Shown here: in pieces, positions 9,576 through 17,932 of the stretch
Layout of the letters: every line of letters starts with the position of its first letter
Numbering within the stretch: position 1 is the first letter of the stretch
From: Macrococcus epidermidis
GTDB taxonomy: Bacteria; Bacillota; Bacilli; Staphylococcales; Staphylococcaceae
Assembly: GCF_003259695.1 (NCBI RefSeq)
Contig: NZ_PZJH01000001.1
Coordinates: 992,001 to 1,056,000 of the forward strand
Length of the DNA stretch: 64,000 bases
Direction: 5' to 3'
Translations under genes and position numbers: made by a program
Notes under the pieces: model-generated
What the model was told of the DNA's origin: nothing
Database searches by the model: none
The model's input: only the letters and a program-made list of their open reading frames with translations

Positions 9576-9942
9576 TTTTGACTCCTTCCAACATAATAAT
9601 ATATCCCTCTTGATTAAGCTTTCTGATAATGCGATGTTTATGATATAGATATTGTATAATATCATCTCCGGTATATATCCAAAGCTGATTATTTACGATT
9701 TCAACATAGTCAGCATTATTTAATTCGTCATAGAGATCTCTTTGGAACATAGCATTATTAACATCAAAATGATCTGTGCTTTTTCCACTTAATTGATAAA
9801 TGTTCATATAAATAAGCGGTAACAAACTCATAATCATTATTATAATTGATAAATTTATCATCATTTCGATCATCGTAAAACCATTACTTTTTCTTAATGC
9901 AGTATACTTTATCTTTCTTATAACAGATCTGGTCACCTTCAA
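9490..9942 (-). CDS. comGF: Competence minor pseudopilin ComGF
   Basis: A prepilin-like protein of about 150 residues. The short basic leader ends in NG, followed by FTMIEMMINLS and a hydrophobic helix, the standard type IV prepilin cleavage motif with Glu at +5. The remaining soluble part (IYTGDDIIQYLYHKHRI) matches the ComGF style. A TTG start at 9942 is preferred because AGAGGTGG lies five bases upstream; an ATG at 9960 has no ribosome site. It overlaps comGE by 59 bases and comGG by 86. Confidence 0.85.
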   Translation of the reverse strand: MKVTRSVIRKIKYTALRKSNGFTMIEMMINLSIIIMIMSLLPLIYMNIYQLSGKSTDHFDVNNAMFQRDLYDELNNADYVEIVNNQLWIYTGDDIIQYLYHKHRIIRKLNQEGYIIMLEGVKNAYFEIHDNAVYLSIERFNKHTVTYQII

Positions 9943-10129
9943 TGAAACCACCTCTTTCATTGATGACTATTTCTACATATGCTATTCGATACATTTCCAA
10001 CGATTTTTTCTTTTGCTCATATGTATGAGATAATGTGAAATACATTGGCAACAAAGATAAAGTAATTAAAGCGACTACTGAAAAAGAAAGCAAGCTATCA
10101 ATCAGCATAAATCCATCATACTTTTTCAA
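9884..10129 (-). CDS. comGE: Competence minor pseudopilin ComGE
   Basis: An 81-residue prepilin-like protein: a short leader KKYDG, then FMLIDSLLSFSVVALITL as the hydrophobic helix. The usual Glu at +5 is replaced by Asp, a conservative change. The most plausible start is the TTG at 10129, which gives a normal short leader and follows a GAGGAAG site; a start further upstream would give an improbably long leader inside comGD. It overlaps comGD by 14 bases. Function is assigned from operon position and the pilin motif. Confidence 0.8.
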   Translation of the reverse strand: MKKYDGFMLIDSLLSFSVVALITLSLLPMYFTLSHTYEQKKKSLEMYRIAYVEIVINERGGFIEGDQICYKKDKVYCIKKK

Positions 10130-10562
10130 TTCGTATTCTTCCTCTGTGTATCTGTACAACGATTTGATAAAGTGTATCACCAATATAATATTTAATCGTT
10201 CCACCTGTTCTAACTCCATTATTCTTAAAAATGATTTCACTATTTGCTAAACTATTTCCTTCATATATTTCACCTTGATTAATTATATATTTACTATTAA
10301 TCCCTAAAACTTTTGATTGAATATAGATTGTATCGTTCCTTGGTGGGAACGATACAACTATAACTTCACCTGTTTCATAAGATTTCGTTTGATAATAATT
10401 TAGTAAAGAAATAATTTCATCGTTAATTTCTTCATCTAGCACTTCATTTTCATCAATTTTTGTGACTGGAACGATGATAATGATGATAACGATGATTAAC
10501 AATACAAGTAATGATTCAATATAACTAAATCCATTATTGTTTTTGTGCCACCGCTTCTCCAT
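10116..10562 (-). CDS. comGD: Competence minor pseudopilin ComGD
   Basis: A prepilin-like protein of 148 residues with leader EKRWHKNNNG and cleavage motif before FSYIESLLVLLIIVIIII, Glu at +5. The C-terminal part is a pilin-like beta domain. The ATG at 10562 gives a normal leader; another ATG at 10586 is possible and neither has a strong ribosome site, so coupling to comGC translation (overlap 29 bases) is likely. ComGD helps assemble the pseudopilus used for DNA uptake. Confidence 0.87.
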   Translation of the reverse strand: MEKRWHKNNNGFSYIESLLVLLIIVIIIIIVPVTKIDENEVLDEEINDEIISLLNYYQTKSYETGEVIVVSFPPRNDTIYIQSKVLGINSKYIINQGEIYEGNSLANSEIIFKNNGVRTGGTIKYYIGDTLYQIVVQIHRGRIRIEKV

Positions 10563-10893
10563 TTTCAATATTGATTGGATCACCATTTTTACATTTCACC
10601 TGATTTTCCTTTAAAAATTCCGGTACAAGTTCATTAATCGACGTTGGCGTCTTTCCATTCTGAAGTTTATATGCTTCTATTTGTCCTTGTACCATCTTCA
10701 CCTGTGCTGTACAACCTGTATTCTGAACATTATCAGATTGTTTTGCGATATTTGGAATAATCACAATGATTAATACCGAAATAACAAGCAAAACAAGCAG
10801 CATTTCTATTAAAGTAAATCCATCATTTTTACTGAATTGATTTTTAAAAGATCGAACAAAATGATTACTTTGTGTTTTAATAAATTTATACAT
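10534..10893 (-). CDS. comGC: Competence major pseudopilin ComGC
   Basis: The main subunit of the competence pseudopilus. The 119-residue precursor has a basic leader ending NDG and the textbook motif FTLIEMLLVLLVISVLIIVIIP. The mature part holds two cysteines (CTAQ and VKCKNG) that match the intramolecular disulfide known in Bacillus ComGC, and a typical helical stretch QIEAYKLQNGKTPTSINEL. AGGAGG precedes the ATG. It lies 11 bases after comGB. Confidence 0.95.
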   Translation of the reverse strand: MYKFIKTQSNHFVRSFKNQFSKNDGFTLIEMLLVLLVISVLIIVIIPNIAKQSDNVQNTGCTAQVKMVQGQIEAYKLQNGKTPTSINELVPEFLKENQVKCKNGDPINIENGEAVAQKQ

Positions 10894-10904
10894 TGTTATT
10901 CCTC

Positions 10905-11942
10905 CTATTGAATGCCCTCCATCATCTGGAGCATCGGTAATATAATGACTAAATACATTGCGACAATTAATAATCCTAAAACAATAAAGATGATTGGCTG
11001 GATACTTTTAATCAATTTGAAAATCCTCAGTTCAAATTTTTTAAAGACGTACTGACTATAATATTCGAGTTCTCTATCTAACTTCGAATTCTTCTCTCCA
11101 TGCTGCATAAATTGAATCATAGACTTTTCAAATAACTGCAATTTAGAAACTGCATCAGGAAGTGCTTCACCTTTGATCAATTCCTGGTTAATGCAAGCTG
11201 CAATATAACTTAACGTTTGATCATTATTTTGACCTTCTAAAATTGAGATGACGTTTTTCATCATGACACCATTACTTAAAAAGAATGAAAGTTCAGCACT
11301 TACACGATAAGTTATAAATAAACGAAACAGTTGATTAATAACCGGAATTTTTTTAATGGTATAAAGTTGATTTTTAATATTGGATTTTTTAAAAATAAGA
11401 AAATAATAAAGTATTAGAGAAATGAGAAGTAATATTGTATATATAATTATTTGTGGAAGTGTATATAGTATATTTGTAAGGATTATGAGTTCTTTGCTTA
11501 AGGTCACACCCATTGAACTATACATATTTTTAAATTGTGGGAGTACAGTATGATTAACAGTAATGATTAATGCGATAAATATAATGATAAGTACTAACGG
11601 ATATTGAATCGTCTTTATAAACTGCTGTTTCAGTTTCCGTTTTGAAAGATTATAAGCATAGCAATGTTTTAACGTTTCGTTAACATTTCCAAATGACTCA
11701 CTGAAATGAACCTGCATTACAATATGATTACTATAGTTTAATAACTTCAGACAATCCGATAAAGTTTTGCCTTGTTCAAGTGCAGATAATACCAATTTCT
11801 TATCTGAAGATTTTACTTCATCATATTGAGAAAATAAAAACTTAATTGCTTCATATTGTGTAAAGCCGTTTTGCGTCATCTCACTTAAGCGGATTAAAAA
11901 ATCATCTTCATATAATTTTAATTTGTTTCTATTCCAAAGCAT
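10905..11942 (-). CDS. comGB: Competence polytopic membrane protein ComGB (pilus assembly platform)
   Basis: A GspF/PilC-family inner-membrane platform on which the pseudopilus is assembled by the ComGA ATPase. The 345-residue protein has two homologous cytoplasmic T2SF domains (HFSESFGN in the first, QFMQHGEKNSKLD in the second) and three hydrophobic segments (around 135-155, 185-205 and the C-terminus). The ATG at 11942 is preferred, with GGAG ten bases upstream and a 14-base overlap with comGA; starts inside comGA are less likely. Confidence 0.93.
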   Translation of the reverse strand: MLWNRNKLKLYEDDFLIRLSEMTQNGFTQYEAIKFLFSQYDEVKSSDKKLVLSALEQGKTLSDCLKLLNYSNHIVMQVHFSESFGNVNETLKHCYAYNLSKRKLKQQFIKTIQYPLVLIIIFIALIITVNHTVLPQFKNMYSSMGVTLSKELIILTNILYTLPQIIIYTILLLISLILYYFLIFKKSNIKNQLYTIKKIPVINQLFRLFITYRVSAELSFFLSNGVMMKNVISILEGQNNDQTLSYIAACINQELIKGEALPDAVSKLQLFEKSMIQFMQHGEKNSKLDRELEYYSQYVFKKFELRIFKLIKSIQPIIFIVLGLLIVAMYLVIILPMLQMMEGIQ

Positions 11943-12897
11943 AACGTTCATACTCCAGCTGCGTAATCTTTTCTTCGTCGTGCATAACTTGCAATTGTTC
12001 TGATAAAGGATGATAATGCTGAACTTTTCTATCATTTAAATAATTACGTACATCGCCTTTTATCAACTGCTCAAAAATACGTGTTCGATTTGTAGTAGTA
12101 TTTACTAATCGCTGATTAATGATTATTTCCAGACACTGCTCAAGTTCAACTTTGGTTACCCCCATTTCCATCAACCGATGAATAGCACCAAAACATGTAT
12201 TTGCATGGAGTGTCGACAGCACAAGATGACCACTTAAACTTGCATTGATGACTTGTTTTGCAGTTTCAGCATCACGAATTTCTCCTATCATAATAATATC
12301 CGGATCACAGCGAAGAATGGCCTTTATTGCATTCTGATATGTTATACTAGCTTTTTTATTTACATTGATTTGAATCATACCTTGAATTCTCTGTTCAACG
12401 GGATCTTCAATCGAAATAATCTGTTTATTTAAATTTTTCGCTGCATAATTTAACATTTGGTACATCAATGTACTTTTTCCGCATCCCGTAGGACCACTAA
12501 TCAAAATTAATCCGCTTCCTTTATGCATTAAAGATAATAATTCCTGTTCGATTGAAATATTTTGACTAAATAATGCTGGAATTATTCGCATCACACAAGC
12601 TTCATGTCCAATCGTATGTGGTAATGTCGATGCCCTAATATTGTAAAGTATTTCATCCTTCTCATAGGTCAATATACCGCTCTGTGCTTTATTTTTTTCA
12701 GAAACATCAAGATGTGTTATAAATTTTACATATGATAATAATTTTTCGAATTGTTCAGTATTTAACTGATTATAAGCATACATATTACCTCCAATTCTGA
12801 ATTTCATCATGACATTATCAGCTTCGGGTATAAAGTGTACGTCTGAAGTTTTTTTAGTGATTGCATCATTCAATATTGTATGTAATAGTTTTTCCAT
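11929..12897 (-). CDS. comGA: Competence traffic ATPase ComGA
   Basis: A GspE/PilB-type ATPase that powers pseudopilus assembly for DNA uptake. The 322-residue protein shows the Walker A motif GPTGCGKST, the Asp box IISIEDPVEQ, Walker B-like DPDIIMIGEIRD and the His box HLVLSTLHAN. It lacks the long N-terminal domain of GspE, as usual for ComGA. The ATG at 12897 follows a near-perfect GAGGAGG; an upstream ATG at 12951 has none. First gene of comGA-GB-GC-GD-GE-GF-GG. Confidence 0.96.
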   Translation of the reverse strand: MEKLLHTILNDAITKKTSDVHFIPEADNVMMKFRIGGNMYAYNQLNTEQFEKLLSYVKFITHLDVSEKNKAQSGILTYEKDEILYNIRASTLPHTIGHEACVMRIIPALFSQNISIEQELLSLMHKGSGLILISGPTGCGKSTLMYQMLNYAAKNLNKQIISIEDPVEQRIQGMIQINVNKKASITYQNAIKAILRCDPDIIMIGEIRDAETAKQVINASLSGHLVLSTLHANTCFGAIHRLMEMGVTKVELEQCLEIIINQRLVNTTTNRTRIFEQLIKGDVRNYLNDRKVQHYHPLSEQLQVMHDEEKITQLEYERYALE

Positions 12898-12994
12898 AAA
12901 TCCCTCCTCTACATTAATATCGGGAACTTCTTCTATTTTATTTTTTTTCATCAGAATTTTTATTTCATTAATTTATTTTCTTATGAAACGGTTG

Positions 12995-13010
12995 AATAAA
13001 TCCATTTATT
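12995..13010. repeat. Short palindrome upstream of comGA
   Basis: Two 7-base arms at 12995-13001 and 13004-13010 form an AT-rich palindrome around a central CC. It lies about 100 bases upstream of comGA in the divergent region shared with the DUF2626 gene. It could be an operator or chance in AT-rich DNA. Confidence 0.35.
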
Positions 13011-13035
13011 TCCATCATTTTTACAAAATTAGAGG

Positions 13036-13064
13036 TTTACTTATTAAATGCTTATCTTTATAAT
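13036..13064 (+). promoter_or_regulatory. SigA-type promoter of the DUF2626 gene
   Basis: TTTACT at 13036-13041 and TATAAT at 13059-13064 are separated by 17 bases, about 40 bases before the start codon, which follows GGGGG. Confidence 0.7.
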
Positions 13065-13106
13065 AATAAGTGATATGAAGAGTTTGAATATAGGGGGAAT
13101 AACCAT

Positions 13107-13355
13107 ATGGATAAAGTTTTTAAAACTTTAGGATTCTGGACAGCGATATTTGCAGTAATGTTCTACGTTGGCGGTATGTCAATGATGTCATTCATTTTCG
13201 TTGCTCAAACTGGATTTTTTGTATTATTAGGTTACTTAAAATTAACTGAAAGAATGTATATGTATATTTTTGCAGCATACTTAGTTGTATGTTTCGTAGG
13301 TTTCACATACTATTCAACTTTCTTATTAGAGCCAAGTTTTGGCCATCACGAATAA
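13107..13355 (+). CDS. yqgY: DUF2626 family small membrane protein (YqgY-like)
   Basis: An 82-residue membrane protein of unknown function, matching the Bacillus YqgY family (DUF2626) in length and in the phrases GFWTAIFAVMFYVGG, QTGFFVLLGYLKLTERMY and GFTYYSTF. Three hydrophobic helices are predicted (about 10-30, 30-45, 52-72) with a His-rich C-terminus GHHE. A plus-strand singleton divergent from comG and convergent with the hydrolase gene, closed by its own hairpin. Confidence 0.85.
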   Translation: MDKVFKTLGFWTAIFAVMFYVGGMSMMSFIFVAQTGFFVLLGYLKLTERMYMYIFAAYLVVCFVGFTYYSTFLLEPSFGHHE

Positions 13356-13385
13356 AAAACCTTCCTTTACGGAAGGTTTTTTTTA
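13355..13385. terminator. Convergent terminator of the DUF2626 gene and the metallo-hydrolase gene
   Basis: Arms about 13355-13365 and 13371-13381 form an 11-bp hairpin with a five-base loop and a strong T run to the right. The mirror A run on the left lets it serve the opposing gene, whose stop codon it touches. Confidence 0.85.
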
Positions 13386-14012
13386 ATAGCCATTTAAAAA
13401 CGGATTACGATCCATCTCATGTTGAACTGTGGTATATGCACCATGTCCCGGACAAATAATAAATTGCTCATCAATTGTCATGAGCTGCTGATCAATACTA
13501 TTTAATAATTGTTGTGTGTTACCCTCGTATAAGTCAGTACGACCGATACTTTCTTTGAATAATGTATCGCCAACTATTGCAAAGTTATTAAAAATAAAAG
13601 ATTGACTACCTGGCGAATGTCCGGGTGTATGACGCACATCAAACGTAAACGAACCAATCGTCTGCTTCCCAAGTTTCATTATTAAAGGCTTTGTCTTTGC
13701 AATCACTGGTTCTAGACCATACTGTTTAAATTTTTCTGAACCATTTTTAATCGTATCCGTTAACCAGTATTGCTCTTCTTGTGATACATAGACCGGTACA
13801 TTAAATCGCTCACAAATCGCATCTACTGCTCCGATATGATCAAAATGTGTATGTGTTAGAATAACAGCGATCACTTTCTTATTTAGTGGTAATACAGCAT
13901 CGATAATCTTTTCTGGTTCATCTCCAGGATCAAAAATCAATATTTCAGAATCATTATGTATGATATAGCAGTTTGTTTGTATTTGCCCTAAAGATAATTT
14001 TATTTTATCCAT
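13383..14012 (-). CDS. yqgX: Metallo-beta-lactamase fold hydrolase (YqgX, glyoxalase II-like)
   Basis: A 209-residue cytoplasmic hydrolase with the full binuclear metal site: THTHFDHIGA, GHSPGSQ, VGDTLF and the late GHGAYT histidine. The family includes glyoxalase II-like thioesterases; Bacillus YqgX has been linked to bacillithiol-dependent methylglyoxal detoxification, so an S-lactoyl-thiol substrate is plausible here. ATG follows AGGAGG. Located in the conserved yqg block. Confidence 0.9.
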   Translation of the reverse strand: MDKIKLSLGQIQTNCYIIHNDSEILIFDPGDEPEKIIDAVLPLNKKVIAVILTHTHFDHIGAVDAICERFNVPVYVSQEEQYWLTDTIKNGSEKFKQYGLEPVIAKTKPLIMKLGKQTIGSFTFDVRHTPGHSPGSQSFIFNNFAIVGDTLFKESIGRTDLYEGNTQQLLNSIDQQLMTIDEQFIICPGHGAYTTVQHEMDRNPFLNGY

Positions 14013-14037
14013 AAATTACTCCTCCTAAAAAATGTAC

Positions 14038-14066
14038 TCGACAAAGTTATTTATTAATTATACAAT
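14038..14066 (+). promoter_or_regulatory. Probable promoter of the DUF2759 gene
   Basis: TCGACA at 14038-14043 and TACAAT at 14061-14066 with 17-base spacing lie about 40 bases before the start codon. Confidence 0.6.
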
Positions 14067-14104
14067 ATTAATGATAATAAAAGTAATTTCATGGGGGTTA
14101 TGTT

Positions 14105-14344
14105 ATGCCGTTTATTAACACAGGCGAATTATTTGAAATCTTTGGTACAAAAATTCATATTGGTGTAAATATCTTTTCACTTTTAATGTTAGCAGTATTT
14201 TTCTTATCAATCAAAGCTTTATTTAATGCTGTTAAATCTAAAAATGTATTAGGCATTATCTTTGGCTTATTAGCTACTTTATCATTTGGATTCTTTTCAC
14301 TAGCAACAATCTTCACATACGGATATCCAATTTTACATCACTAA
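14105..14344 (+). CDS. yqgW: DUF2759 family small membrane protein (YqgW-like)
   Basis: A 79-residue protein of unknown function with two hydrophobic helices (about 20-37 and 48-72) joined by a basic loop KSKN. Length, topology and position between the YqgX hydrolase and YqgV genes match the Bacillus YqgW (DUF2759) family. ATG follows GGGGGTT. Plus-strand singleton with its own terminator. Confidence 0.82.
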   Translation: MPFINTGELFEIFGTKIHIGVNIFSLLMLAVFFLSIKALFNAVKSKNVLGIIFGLLATLSFGFFSLATIFTYGYPILHH

Positions 14345-14351
14345 AAATAAG

Positions 14352-14380
14352 ACCAGGACATTTTGTCCTGGTTTTATTTT
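14352..14380. terminator. Terminator after the DUF2759 gene, probably bidirectional
   Basis: A perfect 9-bp stem (14352-14360 with 14364-14372, three-base loop) is followed by a T-rich tract. The opposite flank is A-rich, so it can also end the yqgV transcript. Confidence 0.85.
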
Positions 14381-14692
14381 TTATTTCAGATGTTTATTTA
14401 CTGCATCTATCTTGTCAATCATCTTTCGTTTTTTATCTCTTCTGTCATCAATTCTAATATTTGTACATACACGATCTAATCCCTGCTTAAAAGGTGACTC
14501 ATGTATAGCTTCTAAAGCCATGAGACATTCGTGTAATTCTCCTTCTATTAAAGTACTCATTGGTGTTAACATATAATCGATTTTACCCTGCTGCTTTAAA
14601 TCTTCTAATATTACTTGAATTTCCGCGATATACTTACTCACACTGATCGACTTACCGTCTAAAGGAATTACTACAACATCAATAATTGCCAT
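14381..14692 (-). CDS. yqgV: Thiamine-binding MTH1187/YkoF-like protein (YqgV)
   Basis: A 103-residue ferredoxin-fold protein of the MTH1187 family, members of which bind thiamine or related small molecules; the cellular role is not established. The segment YMLTPMSTLIEG and the downstream EALEAIHES match the family core. The start overlaps the glcK stop by one base. It may be co-translated with glucokinase. Confidence 0.82.
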   Translation of the reverse strand: MAIIDVVVIPLDGKSISVSKYIAEIQVILEDLKQQGKIDYMLTPMSTLIEGELHECLMALEAIHESPFKQGLDRVCTNIRIDDRRDKKRKMIDKIDAVNKHLK

Positions 14693-15663
14693 TATACTTG
14701 CTCCTTTTTCACATATTGTTTGATCAAACCTGCAGCACCAATAATTCCAGCATCATTGCCTAAAGTCGCTGTTACAACTTTAGTACCTTGCGTTGCAGGC
14801 GTAAAAGTTATTTCACGATAGACATCTTCAATATGCTGAATTAAGAAATCACCAGCTTTAGATACACCACCACCAATGATGATATATTTAGGATTCGTTA
14901 CAACACTAAATACACTCAATGCATATGCTAAATTTCTCGCAACTTTCTTTATAACGTATGTCGCAAATTCATCTCCAGCTTTTGCAGCATCAAAAACCAT
15001 TTTAGCCTGTAGTGTTCTATTTTTTATCGCATCTTCAATTACCGTCTGGAATTGTAGTTCAGCATAGTAATGATAAGATAGGTTAACAACGCCTGTCGCA
15101 CTCGCAACTGTTTCTAAGCAACCTTTCTTTCCACAGTTGCATTGGAATCGTTCTTTAAAATCAACTTTAAAATGCCCAAGTTCTCCACCAGAACCATTGT
15201 GACCATGGACAAGTTCATTATTGCTTATTATACCGCCACCGACACCAGTACCAAGTGTCACACAAATCACATCAGGTTCATTCTGTCCAGCACCTTTAAA
15301 TTTTTCTCCTAAAGTTGCCACATTAGCGTCGTTGTCAACATAGACCGGTAATCCACTTAACTTTTCAAATTGTTCTTTAATATTGATCTTTCCATGCCAG
15401 TTTAAATTTATCGCACCATTAACAACACCCGTTTTAAAATCAATTGGACCGGGAACACCTAATCCTATACCAAGAACATCATTCATATCATAATTTTTAT
15501 GTTTCGCGTTAACTACAAAAGAGTCATATACGTTCTTCAATATACTTTCGCCATTATTTTCAGTTTTGGTTGGAATCTCCCATTTATGTAGTATTTCTAA
15601 GGTTTCATCAAGAACACCTAACTTACAAGTAGTGCCCCCAATATCCGCAGCTAAAATAATCAT
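14692..15663 (-). CDS. glcK: Glucokinase, ROK family
   Basis: Phosphorylates glucose to glucose-6-phosphate with ATP. The 323-residue protein has the ROK ATP-binding start ADIGGTT, the catalytic Asp in VYVDNDANVA, the GELGHFKVD histidine and the zinc-binding CNCGKKGCLE motif. It overlaps yqgQ by four bases and yqgV by one, so the three form a tightly coupled unit. This arrangement is shared with Bacillus and Staphylococcus. Confidence 0.96.
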   Translation of the reverse strand: MIILAADIGGTTCKLGVLDETLEILHKWEIPTKTENNGESILKNVYDSFVVNAKHKNYDMNDVLGIGLGVPGPIDFKTGVVNGAINLNWHGKINIKEQFEKLSGLPVYVDNDANVATLGEKFKGAGQNEPDVICVTLGTGVGGGIISNNELVHGHNGSGGELGHFKVDFKERFQCNCGKKGCLETVASATGVVNLSYHYYAELQFQTVIEDAIKNRTLQAKMVFDAAKAGDEFATYVIKKVARNLAYALSVFSVVTNPKYIIIGGGVSKAGDFLIQHIEDVYREITFTPATQGTKVVTATLGNDAGIIGAAGLIKQYVKKEQV

Positions 15664-15851
15664 ATTTTTCCCATCTTTCTCTGATTTAATATTAAACGTG
15701 CCTGCACAAACTGTTCATTCGTAATAATACCGGCATCATGTAATGATTTTATCTCCTGATTCATCATTTCAATCGTATCTTTTTCATCTTTAAAATATAT
15801 AATAATACCAAATTGTTTAAGTAACTGTTGCACATCGTAAAATGACTGCAT
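15660..15851 (-). CDS. yqgQ: YqgQ family small cytosolic protein (DUF910)
   Basis: A 63-residue protein of the YqgQ family, whose structure is a small helical domain and whose function is unknown. The opening MQSFYDVQQLLKQFG and the central helix match the family. It lies between gluP and glcK and overlaps glcK by four bases; the link to glucose phosphorylation is positional only. Confidence 0.87.
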   Translation of the reverse strand: MQSFYDVQQLLKQFGIIIYFKDEKDTIEMMNQEIKSLHDAGIITNEQFVQARLILNQRKMGKI

Positions 15852-15855
15852 TGTT

Positions 15856-17280
15856 TCACCTGAATTCTTTAAATTCTTTTTGAAGTTTTATATAAGAAGA
15901 TATTCTATTGCGTTGAATTGCCTTGTTCAAATATTTATTAGCGCTATCATAATCATCCATTGCACGCATAGCCAAAGCCATCTGATAGTTTAATTTATCG
16001 CTATCAGGAAACTTGTTCAATCCTTTTTTCCATTCAGCAATACCGTTTGATAAACTTTCCTGTTTTGTCTTCAGCAAACCAAAATAAACATATGTTTCGT
16101 CATTATCATAACCTTTTTGAATAGTAGTAGTTAGAATTTCCTTCGCATCCTGATCATTTCCTGCAGCTATGGCCTGTGCAGCAAATTCATTATAAATATG
16201 GTGTTCTTTTTCAGAAAAAATATTAAAGAGTAACAAAATTACTATAATACCTAAACCAGCACTCATCCATTTAAAATACTGACTTTTCATATTATATAAA
16301 TGTATTAGCATTGCAATGAACAAACCGCCAAATAAACCACCAAAATGAGCATAGTTATTAACATTGGCAAATAAAGAACTTGCTGCGAGATAGATAATAC
16401 TACCTATTAGTATTTGCATAATAAATTTTTTATCAAATTTCCCACTAAAGATGATATACGCTATTGCTGCACCCATCAATGCACAAATAGCTCCACTTGC
16501 TCCAACAGATATAGAAGTCGTATCAAATGCCAGAGAAACTAAATTACCTATAATACCACCACAAATATATATCAGAAGATACTGTCTTTTTAGATATAAA
16601 TATTCTATAATTTTGCCGAGAATAAATAGTGACATCATATTAAACAATAAATGCTGAAAATCAAAATGGAGAAACATTGAAGATATCACTCTGTAATAAT
16701 CACCATGAACAAAATTAAAATGCGTTAATCCACCTTTTTCAACGAGCGTATCGACTTTATGCGTCATATGCCAAATATTCATTGCAATGAAACAAATGAT
16801 ATTTATCAAAATCAATAAATACGTAAGCGGTGTAAACTTAATCATAGCAGTATCTATCGGATTTTTTTTAATTACTCTATTTTGATACCACGATACAGAT
16901 TGTGGCTTTGTTTTATTCGATATCGCTTTAAAAGGTGTGTTTAGTGTTTGTTTTACTGACTGAGAATTCGGACATGATATCACTTTAATATTTAGAGGCA
17001 TCTCATTGATTTGGATTTCCTGGTCGATAAGCAATATTTCATAATGTTCAACCGATTGACTTACTAAACGCTCAATTTCTTCATGATGATCCATTATTTT
17101 CTGAACCATAAACATCGTTGATTGTGCTGTCTGTTTACTGAGTATGATACGTTTTAATGTTTTTTTACTACGACTATACAGCCATACATCATCCAATGCC
17201 TCTGAAGTTGTTATAAAATCATAATCAGTATATTTTATATATTCATAGATGTTTTTCCATATAAACTTCTCTGTTATCAT
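15856..17280 (-). CDS. gluP: Rhomboid family intramembrane serine protease with TPR tail
   Basis: An intramembrane protease of 474 residues, homologous to Bacillus YqgP/GluP. The N-terminal about 145 residues are cytoplasmic, followed by the rhomboid core with FLHFDFQHLLFNM, the catalytic Ser in GASGAICALMG (Ser near 262) and His in NYAHFGGLFGG (near 312). Residues about 360-470 look like TPR helices. Bacillus YqgP cleaves the magnesium transporter MgtE with FtsH; the substrate here is unknown. It overlaps the next upstream gene by four bases. Confidence 0.93.
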   Translation of the reverse strand: MITEKFIWKNIYEYIKYTDYDFITTSEALDDVWLYSRSKKTLKRIILSKQTAQSTMFMVQKIMDHHEEIERLVSQSVEHYEILLIDQEIQINEMPLNIKVISCPNSQSVKQTLNTPFKAISNKTKPQSVSWYQNRVIKKNPIDTAMIKFTPLTYLLILINIICFIAMNIWHMTHKVDTLVEKGGLTHFNFVHGDYYRVISSMFLHFDFQHLLFNMMSLFILGKIIEYLYLKRQYLLIYICGGIIGNLVSLAFDTTSISVGASGAICALMGAAIAYIIFSGKFDKKFIMQILIGSIIYLAASSLFANVNNYAHFGGLFGGLFIAMLIHLYNMKSQYFKWMSAGLGIIVILLLFNIFSEKEHHIYNEFAAQAIAAGNDQDAKEILTTTIQKGYDNDETYVYFGLLKTKQESLSNGIAEWKKGLNKFPDSDKLNYQMALAMRAMDDYDSANKYLNKAIQRNRISSYIKLQKEFKEFR

Positions 17281-17843
17281 TGATTGTCCTCATTAATTAT
17301 TATTCTTTTCTCAGTAATAAGCATTGAAACAGGAATATCATGTGGTTCAATTAACACTTCACCAAGTTGAACTTCAAAGATTAAACTTACTGTTTGTCCT
17401 GTATAATGACTTAAAAATTTATCAAAATAACCGCCACCGTATCCAATACGATAACCATCTTCATTAAAAATGACACCAGGAACAACAAGTAATTCTGGCT
17501 GCGTACCAACTTCCTGCTGATGGTTCATGATATCTATACCATATGAATCTTTTACAATGTCCTCTTCTGAAGTATATCTTACAAAGTGCATCTGTTTCGT
17601 TTTATAGTCACAATATGGAACATATACTTTTTTTCCAAGACCCGCTGCATATTCTATTAACCATCTCGTATCTAATTCATGATTCATACTCATCGTGATA
17701 CCAATTGAATTCGCATTTCTAAATACATCTTCATTAATAAAAGTATGTATTATCGAATCTTCTTTTTCAGTTTTATTTTGGTTATGCTTTAACTGCGCAA
17801 GCATCGCTAATCGTAAATCTTTTTTATCTGATTTAATTGTCAT
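17277..17843 (-). CDS. yqgN: 5-formyltetrahydrofolate cyclo-ligase
   Basis: Converts 5-formyl-THF to 5,10-methenyl-THF using ATP, rescuing a storage folate. The 188-residue protein has the family signature PGVIFNEDGYRIGYGGGYFDKFL and an N-terminal basic substrate region. It overlaps gluP by four bases and is the first gene of the gluP-yqgQ-glcK-yqgV run, as in Bacillus. Confidence 0.95.
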   Translation of the reverse strand: MTIKSDKKDLRLAMLAQLKHNQNKTEKEDSIIHTFINEDVFRNANSIGITMSMNHELDTRWLIEYAAGLGKKVYVPYCDYKTKQMHFVRYTSEEDIVKDSYGIDIMNHQQEVGTQPELLVVPGVIFNEDGYRIGYGGGYFDKFLSHYTGQTVSLIFEVQLGEVLIEPHDIPVSMLITEKRIIINEDNQ

Positions 17844-17894
17844 TTTCTCACCTCACTTATATTATACAATATAGCATAAAGAATGGAACGCACA

Positions 17895-17924
17895 TAAAAA
17901 AACAGACATGAAAATTCATGTCTG
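17895..17924 (-). terminator. Terminator of rpmG
   Basis: A perfect 10-bp stem (17903-17912 with 17915-17924) is followed on the minus strand by seven T. It starts nine bases beyond the rpmG stop. Confidence 0.85.
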
Positions 17925-17932
17925 CTCAAAAA

